This document shows, one piece after another, positions 58,049 to 64,000 of a stretch of 64,000 nt of DNA. The translations under genes were made by a program, and so were the position numbers. The stretch comes from Heterohyrax brucei. Its lineage: Eukaryota; Chordata; Mammalia; Hyracoidea; Procaviidae. The stretch's first letter is position 1, and every line of letters begins with the position of its first letter. The stretch spans positions 37,808,501 through 37,872,500 of the forward strand of contig CM053164.1 in the NCBI GenBank assembly GCA_028571685.1, read 5' to 3'. The notes beneath the pieces were generated by a model that worked only from the letters and a program-made list of their open reading frames with translations, searched no databases and had not been told where the DNA came from.

Positions 58049-58089
58049 GAAGTTTGTGGTAATTATTATCCAGCAATAAAAAACTAACA

Positions 58090-58839
58090 TACACACTGAC
58101 AAGTTAACAGTACTTCCTGGACATAACTACAGATTCAATTTATTGAGAAGTTTTGCTTCCAGTATGGTAGCGCAAGCCCCTGCTTTCCCACTGATAACAA
58201 CTATAAATGATGGAAAAAATACAAAACAACTATCTGAGGATTCTAAAGGTAACAAAAGCTAGACAGATAATGAAGAGGAGACAACACTTAGAAAAGAAAC
58301 TGGCATTGGAGTCAGTTTCTCCTGAGCCACAAAGATCTTAGAACACAGGGGCTCTGATCAGCCCTTTCTGTCTTATGTATTACTGTACTGGATTTTAGTT
58401 CTGAGTATGCATTGCACTATGTCAAAGGACATGAATATTATGCTACCACATAGATATCTATCTTACATCCTACTAGTGACATCAAAGACTGTGTGACAGA
58501 TTGTGTTTTCCAAAAAGTCTGCCCCTATGATATTCTTATAATGTGAATGACACTCCTCCTCTGGAGAGGTAGGGGTCTGTATTTCCTCTCCTTTGATTTC
58601 AGATGACCTTGTGACTATGGTGTGACACTACATGACCTCAAAGACTAGTTCATAAAAGGCAATGCAGTTTCTTTCTAAATCTCTTGGAATTCTCATTTTG
58701 GAATTCAGACACCACACATTGAAGAAGTCCCAGCAGCCCATGGAAAGGTTCACATAGAGAGGAACAGATGTCCTCCACCTGCAGCCACAGCTGAACTCCC
58801 ATATGACAGCGAGTATCAACTTAACATCTTTTTTTAAAT
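58090..58839. other. Old repeat debris
   Basis: 58130-58290 resembles an L1/HAL1 5' region in sense (GTATGGTAGCGCAAGCCCCTG). 58490-58830 resembles an ancient mammal-wide repeat (GACCTCAAAGACTAGTTCATAAAAGGCAATGC), class not assigned. No gene. Confidence 0.4.
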
Positions 58840-59545
58840 TTTTAGTTATTTATTTGTATTATGATTGAATGAAAATATACATTCCCATATGAATTTGCAG
58901 GCTCTCCTATATGCAGCTCCCACTGCTCTCCCTGCACAGTGACAGCACACTCTTCCTCCCTGCTCCATACATACCCTATCCTCCCAACAGTCTCCTATCT
59001 CCTCCATCCACTCCCCTTCCTCCAGTATAAGGTCAGCAGGATGACAACCTATAGATGCATAGAACTATAAAGTGCCCACAATATATGTTCACTCTGCATC
59101 ACCAAGTTCAATCCACTGCTGCCCGAAGAGTTGACCTTCATTATGGTTCATGGATAGGGGCAGCATCAGGGTGAGGGGCCATGCTCCCAGGGGAACCCCG
59201 AAGCCCCTGCCATCAACTGTGGTCTTTTAGTGGAGATCTCAAGGTGCCCTCCTATTTATTCTTGAGTTGCCGGTGAGACTCAACTTTGTGAGGTCCATCG
59301 TGGCTATCACTAGTGGTGGCCAGTCACCATCTGGTTCTTCTGGTCACAAGTCGATGTAGACACCCACTCAAGTGGGTCTTTCTAATCTTCTGGGTTCTCT
59401 TTCCCCCATGTCATTATGGACCTTGGTGATTATCCATTCCTGCTGAGTTGGGACCATGTGCTGTACCCTCAGATGGCAGCTTGGCAGCTTTTAAGACCCC
59501 AGACGCCACTCACCAATGTAGGGTGAGTGAGAGTCCTCATTAGCA
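58840..59545 (-). mobile_element. Afrotherian L1 3' UTR, antisense
   Basis: TTATGATTGAATGAAAATATACATTCCC, GCAGCTCCCACTGCTCTCCC, AGGTCAGCAGGATGACAACC and AAGACCCCAGACGCCACTCACC are the antisense of the 38950-39705 3' UTR. Well matched, so relatively young. Confidence 0.88.
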
Positions 59546-59842
59546 AAATGCTAGTTGTGCCAATTGGCTAACGCAATGAAACAAGGATGTCAACGAGAAG
59601 TGAAATAAAGCAGAGCAAAAATGATGGCTGGTGATGCTCACTAACAGAAGAAGAGAAAAAAATGACACTGAACCAAGGAATTCAAGCTCTGGCAAAGACA
59701 CCAGTTAAATTATTAGAACAGCTTGAATGCCGTCTTCCTTCTGTTCTTGGAATATCATGCTTATTTGCACCTCGGGTCTTTTGTACATAGTTTCCCTCTG
59801 CCTAAATGCTCTTTCCTAAATTCTCAAGTACTTCAGCCATAC
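59546..59842. other. Unassigned sequence
   Basis: No gene recognised. CTTATTTGCACCTCGGG...CTCTGCCTAAATGCTC at about 59760-59810 may be a small L2 remnant. Confidence 0.35.
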
Positions 59843-60000
59843 TAAAAACCTTGGGGGCATAATGGTTAAGTGCTACGGCTGCTAATCATGGAGGTCAACA
59901 GCTTGAATCAGGTGCTCCTTGGAAACCCTCCAGGGCAGATTTATTCTATCCTGTAGGTTCTCTGTGAGTCAAAATTGACTTGACAGCAATGGGTTTGATT
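59843..60000 (+). repeat. AfroSINE
   Basis: AACCTTGGGGGCATAATGGTTAAGTGCTACGGCTGC head, GGTGCTCCTTGGAAACCC body, GTCAAAATTGACTTGACAGCAATGGG tail. A small deletion removes part of the B-box region. Confidence 0.88.
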
Positions 60001-60149
60001 TCAGCCATATCCACCAGCTTACCCATGGAGGAGGATACACATGAAGAAACACCAGCATTTCCTTCTATATACCTATTTGAAGTTAATGGCACCCAACTGC
60101 CTAACAAAAATCTTAAGAAAAAAAAAGGAAGAGAGTGAAAGGTCATAAA

Positions 60150-60303
60150 CTAAACTTGTCATTAAGTCAATTTGGAATCATAGCAACCCTGTCAGAGTAG
60201 AACTATGCCATAGGGTTTCCTGGGGCCACTGACGGGTGCAAACTACCTACCTTTTTATTTAGCACCCAAGCTCTGAACCAGTGTAGTACCAGGGCTTCCT
60301 GAA
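60150..60303 (-). repeat. AfroSINE, antisense
   Basis: CATTAAGTCAATTTGGAATCATAGCAACCC tail, CCATAGGGTTTCCTGGGGCC body, and GTAGTACCAGGGCTTCC head end in reverse. Confidence 0.82.
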
Positions 60304-60479
60304 AGATAACGGTGGTAAGGAAAGACAGGAATCTCAGATAGAATTCTGCTTTTTACTGTATTCTCGTTAACAGTTTGGGTATATAGTGCAGGTGTTAACA
60401 AAAGTTGTGAATAACCATAAAAAATTAGGAAATATGCCAATTATGGTGGACAACTGAAAGAAGATTTAAAATGATGTCT

Positions 60480-60800
60480 TCTGCTGCTCAGCCATGTGTG
60501 TTAACAGCACCCCCGAAAGTCTCCTCACAATCCTTTTCATTTACTGTCCCTGAAGACAACCAGAAGCCTGACGCTAGCACAACTGACTAGTTTTATCTGG
60601 TTTGAACTTTATATGATTGGAATTATACAGTAGGTACTCTTGGTGTGTCTTCCTTAATTCAACATTTTTTGTGAAATTCTTAACAGTAGTATAGTATTCT
60701 ACTGTAAGGCAATACCCCAATTTATTAAGTAGCCACTGCTGGATATGTGAATTGTTTCCAATTTTTGCCTGTTGCTAAGAGTGCTGCTATAAACATTACT
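60480..60800 (-). mobile_element. Older L1 (L1M-type), antisense
   Basis: TTTGAACTTTATATGATTGGAATTATACAGTAGG, TATAGTATTCTACTGTAAGGC and GAATTGTTTCCAATTTTTGCC follow an old L1 3' end in antisense. An AfroSINE cuts it at 60803. Confidence 0.7.
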
Positions 60801-60802
60801 GC

Positions 60803-60965
60803 ATGTTGTTGTTGGGTGCTGTCTGGTGAGTCTCGACACACAGTGACCCTGTAGGATGGTGTAAAACTGCCCCATAAGGTTCCCAAGGAGTGGCTAGTAG
60901 TTTTGAACTGCTGGCCTTTCTGTTAGCACCTTAAGCTCTTAACGACTTCACCACCAAGGTTCCGA
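60803..60965 (-). repeat. AfroSINE, antisense
   Basis: GTTGTTGTTGGGTGCTGTCTGG tail of the CACCTAACAACAAC type, CATAAGGTTCCCAAGGAGTGGC body, GAACTGCTGGCCTTTCTGTTAGC and CACCACCAAGGTTCC head in reverse. Full length. Confidence 0.9.
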
Positions 60966-61029
60966 TGTAAGATGTGTATATCTAATAAAGGATTCATATT
61001 TACCGTATATAAAGAATTCTCGCTTTGTA

Positions 61030-61715
61030 TCATTTTTAATTGTGATGTAAGTGAAAGTTTGCATTTAATTAGTTTCTCTTCAAACAGTTGATACATAATC
61101 GTTTTGTAATATTTGGTTGCTAACCTTACAATGTGCCAACACTCTCCCTGCCTCCTCCATCCTAGCTTCCCTGTTTTGCATTCACACAGTTTTCTTTTCC
61201 CTTCCTGCCTTCTCACCTTTGTTTTCGGGCTGGTATGCCCACTAGTCTCATACACACGATAGAACTTTAAAACATATCTCTCACGTATGTTACTGTTGTG
61301 GGCCATGCTGTCAGGGTTTCTCCAGTCTGTCGGACTGGTCTTTGTGTGTGTGAATCCGAATTTTATTCTTTATTTTTCTCCTGCTCTGTCCAGGACCGTC
61401 TATTGTGGTACCTGCAGGAGCAGTTGACAGTGGTAATCAGGCACCATCTAGTTCTTATGTGGTCAGTGTGGTGGAGGTTGTGATAGCCGTGGTCCATTTG
61501 TCCTTTGGACTAATCGTTCCCTTGTATCTTTGGTCTTTTCATTCTCCTTTGCTTCAGCTGGGCTGGGAGCAGCAGATATATTTTAGATAACTGCCGACAG
61601 ACTTTCAAGACCCCAGTTGCTCCTTACCATGGGTTGCTATAGAACATTTTCTTTACAGACTATGTTATGCCAGTCGAGCTAGATGTCCCCCGAGACGATA
61701 GTCCCTTGTTTTATA
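61030..61715 (-). mobile_element. Afrotherian L1 3' UTR, antisense
   Basis: GATGTAAGTGAAAGTTTGC, CTTACAATGTGCCAACACTCTCCC, CAGGACCGTCTATTGTGGTACC, TCAAGACCCCAGTTGCTCC and AGATGTCCCCCGAGAC match 62390-63170, which lies in the same orientation 0.7 kb to the right. Confidence 0.85.
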
Positions 61716-61717
61716 TC

Positions 61718-61860
61718 TTGATCTGGGTAGTGATTACATAGGTATGCTCACTTAGAAAAAAATACATTGAGCTGTACACTTAGGATTTGGCCATTTTTCT
61801 GAAGTGTAATACGCTGCATTTCAATGCAAAAAAGTTTCCAAAAACAATTTATATCTAATT
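61718..61860 (+). mobile_element. Older L1M 3' tip, sense
   Basis: CTTGATCTGGGTAGTGATTACATAGG, ATTGAGCTGTACACTTAGGATTTGG follow the L1M 3' UTR terminus. Short remnant. Confidence 0.65.
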
Positions 61861-62309
61861 TGCCCAAGAACTGAAGAACTAAAAAAACAGGTTTGGCCTG
61901 CTTATTTTCTTGCCTTACAATTTCTTGTGCTGTTCCTGTGAAAGCTCTTGGTGTCCATGGAAACCAGACGGAGAATGTGTGGTGGGAAAACCAGGAAGAA
62001 GGCTTGGAAAACAGCCTGAGACAGCAGCACATGGGAGAAAGGAACGCGCTAGGTGGGAGTATCTTTCCCTCTATACTTTCAGAGCCCACTCAAGCTACAG
62101 GCAGTTCTCTGCTAACCCAACTGTATGCCTCTTTGTCGTGATTTCCTGGGCATGGGCCCTATAACTGCTTCTAGTGCATGCTTTCCATTACTTGTTTCTG
62201 GTTTCCATTTTATTCCACCTAGCAAGAAAGCTGAGCTGACAGAGACTTTAAGTAGAAACCCCTTCTCTGGATTTGGTACCCTAACACCTGGCCGACTTTC
62301 TTTTACTTC
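61861..62309. other. Apparently single-copy stretch, no gene recognised
   Basis: This is a modestly GC-rich island between repeats with open frames on both strands (minus 62089-61748; plus 61893-62164). I recognise no family in either. Unique DNA at this distance (20 kb upstream of DNAJC27) could be regulatory or chance. Confidence 0.35.
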
Positions 62310-62390
62310 TGTCACCTGCCAAGCTGACTCTAACTCATGCTGACCCCATGAGAGTCAGAGCAGATATGTGCTCCATAAGGTGTTTCTTTT
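62310..62390 (-). repeat. AfroSINE fragment, antisense
   Basis: CCAAGCTGACTCTAACTCATGCTGACCCCATG is the antisense tail; only the 3' part remains. Confidence 0.6.
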
Positions 62391-64000
62391 CTTTTTTAAA
62401 TTATGCTTGAAGTGAAAGTTCACAACTCAAGTCAGTTTCTCACACAAAAACTCATATACCCATTTGTTACGTGATCCTGGTTGCTTTCCCTGTAATGTGA
62501 TAGCATACTCCTTTCCTCTACCCTGTTATTTCCGGTGTCCATTCAACAAACTTCTTTTCCTTTCTGCCCTTTCATCTTGCCTCAGGACAGAAAATATCCC
62601 CTTGGTCTCATATATCTACTTGAGTCAAGAAGTATCCTCCTTACCAGTATCATTTTATGTGTTATAGTCCAGTCTAATCTTTGTCTGAAGAGTTTTAGTT
62701 CTGGGCCAACAGAGTCCAGGGGCCATGTCTTCCAGGGCCCCTTTAGTCTCTGTCAGACAGTCAAGTCTAGTATTTTTACTAGAATTTCAGTCCTGTGCCC
62801 CACTTTTGTCCTGCCCTATCAGGGACTGTCTGCTGTGTTCACTGTCAGAGCAGTCATTGGTGGTAGCAGGACACTATCTAGCTCTTCCAGTCTCAGGCTG
62901 GTGTAGTCTCCAAGTTAAGGGGCCCGTTGTGTCTCCTGGGCTCATGTTTTCCTTATGTTGTTGGTGTTCTTCATTTTCTGCTCCAGGTGGGTTGAAACCA
63001 GTTACACACCTTAGATGGCCACTTGCTAGCTTTTAAGACCTCAGATGCCACTTACCAAAGTGGAATGCAGAACATTTTTGTAATAAATTTTGTTACATGG
63101 ATTGACTTATGTGCCCCCTGAAACCATGGTCCCTAGTCCCCACCACTGCAGCTTTGTCCCTCAAAATGTTTGGTTATATTCAGGAAACTTCTTATCTTTT
63201 GGTTTAATCCAGTTTGCACTGACTTTCCTGTGTTCCGTGTGATCCTTCTCTTCATCTGAAATGATTCTTGTCTACTAACTAGTCAGTGAATACCTTTCTT
63301 TCTCCCCTCTCCATACTTGTAAGCATCAAAGAATGTTTTCTTCTGTGTTTAAACCTTTTATCGAGTCCTGATAATAGTGGTCTCGTATAGTATTTGTCCT
63401 TTTGTGACAGACTGATTTCACGGAGCATAATTCCTTCCAAATTCCTCCATGTTATGAGACATTTTTTGGATTCACTGCTGTTCTTTTTCATTACATAATA
63501 TTTCATTGTGTGAATACCAGGTCCAACAATCAAGCCCATGAACATAATTGTTCTAAGTGCTATGTACCTCATTGTTGAGTGTCACTATGGCCATTGTGCA
63601 TGGTGGCCCAGTGGCAAGTTTGTGAACTTAATTTTCTAGTTGTCTGTGAGAGAGTTTTTAGCCAGTAAACAAATACCTATATTGGAACACCCTCCCTACT
63701 GAGCTGATATGACCCCCAATGATTTTTTTTTTACCTGAAGAGAAAGGAAATGTTGAAAGGAAGACAGTTTGATGACATTCAGGACATCAAGGGTAATACA
63801 ACAACAGCTCTGATGGCCTTTCCAGAAAAAGAGTTCCAAAATTACTTTGAAGCGTTGACTAGGCACTGGCATCAGTGCATAGCTTCCCAATGGGAGTACT
63901 TCAAAGGTGACCACCGTGATATTCAGCACTGAGATATATAGCACTTTTTCTAGGATGAGTCCATGATCTTAGTTGTCAGGCCTCGTACAGCTAATCTGTA
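62391..64000 (-). mobile_element. Afrotherian L1 3' end, antisense, split by a mariner derivative
   Basis: The 3' UTR runs 62391-63170 and the ORF2 end 63170-63516; the minus frame 63572-63279 includes ITWRNLEGIMLREISLSQKD. A mariner derivative (63517-63985) interrupts; L1 text resumes at 63986 (TACAGCTAATCTGTA) to the window edge. Confidence 0.85.
63517..63985 (+). mobile_element. Mariner-derived non-autonomous transposon, copy 3
   Basis: About 470 bases bounded by TA (63515-63516 and 63986-63987). The left end AGGTCCAACAATCAAGCCCATGAAC pairs with the reverse of the right end AGGCCTGACAACTAAGATCATGG. The transposase tail reads LKGRQFDDIQDIKGNTTT, then YFEALTRHWHQCIASQWEYF (63752-63905). It is the best conserved of the three tails. 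Inserted in the antisense L1. Confidence 0.87.

Larger units (their letters stand above)
55310..58088 (+). mobile_element. MLT1-like LTR split by an RTE and an AfroSINE
   Basis: The head GGGGTTGAATTGCCTCTCCC...TAATCCCATTTAGT is at 55310-55394. The body resumes after the RTE at about 57390 (GGATGTAATTAAGGTCCC, GATAGGGAGATTATCC) and runs to 57862 (TGTAGCCCTGTGAGACTTTTGACC, TTCTGGCCTACAGAACTT). After the SINE it ends at 58050-58088 (GTTTGTGGTAATTATTATCCAGC). No internal retroviral genes. Confidence 0.68.

Noticed and set aside
61748-62089. 113-codon minus-strand frame
   Set aside because: Overlaps L1M text at its end and has no recognised family; open frames on both strands suggest chance.

Overview
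This window is mammalian nuclear DNA, most likely from an afrotherian such as an elephant or a close relative. Two things support this. First, it carries two exons of a conserved vertebrate gene, DNAJC27. Second, its repeats are those of Afrotheria: many tRNA-like AfroSINE copies (starting like GGAACCCTGGTGGCATAGTG and ending in GACTCGACGGCA), many RTE/BovB-type LINE copies, one L1 lineage with a characteristic 3' UTR, and a short mariner-derived DNA transposon. Below these lie fainter mammal-wide layers (L2, MER5A-like, L1M, MaLR-like LTRs). No prokaryotic features, CRISPR array, operon, rRNA or true tRNA gene was seen.

The only gene I can support is DNAJC27 (Rab-like GTPase with a C-terminal J domain), on the minus strand. 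Coding exon 1 (41803-41889) lies in a CpG-rich promoter (about 41640-42200). Coding exon 2 is at 13332-13414. Both have good splice signals, join in frame, and give the family N-terminus, with the P-loop split by intron 1. The remaining exons (end of the G domain and the J domain) were not found, so they should lie left of position 1. The window therefore holds the promoter, exon 1, a 28.4 kb intron 1, exon 2, at least 13.3 kb of intron 2, and about 22 kb upstream of the promoter.

Layout: 1-13331 is intron 2, mostly antisense L1, a 5'-inverted RTE, a probable processed pseudogene and old repeats. 13415-41802 is intron 1, packed with nested L1, RTE, LTR, mariner and SINE insertions. 41640-42200 is the promoter. 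42200-44690 is largely unique DNA. 44740-64000 is again repeat-rich upstream DNA with RTE, L1, LTR, SINE and a third mariner copy. Nearly all long reading frames here are translations of decayed transposons.

I did not find a new biological system. The best leads are the mariner derivative that keeps a transposase tail, the 5'-inverted RTE, several nested insertions with readable target-site duplications, two unidentified coding-like relics, and a cryptic exon candidate. Family names for repeats come from recalled consensus features, not a database search, and most boundaries are good to tens of bases only.
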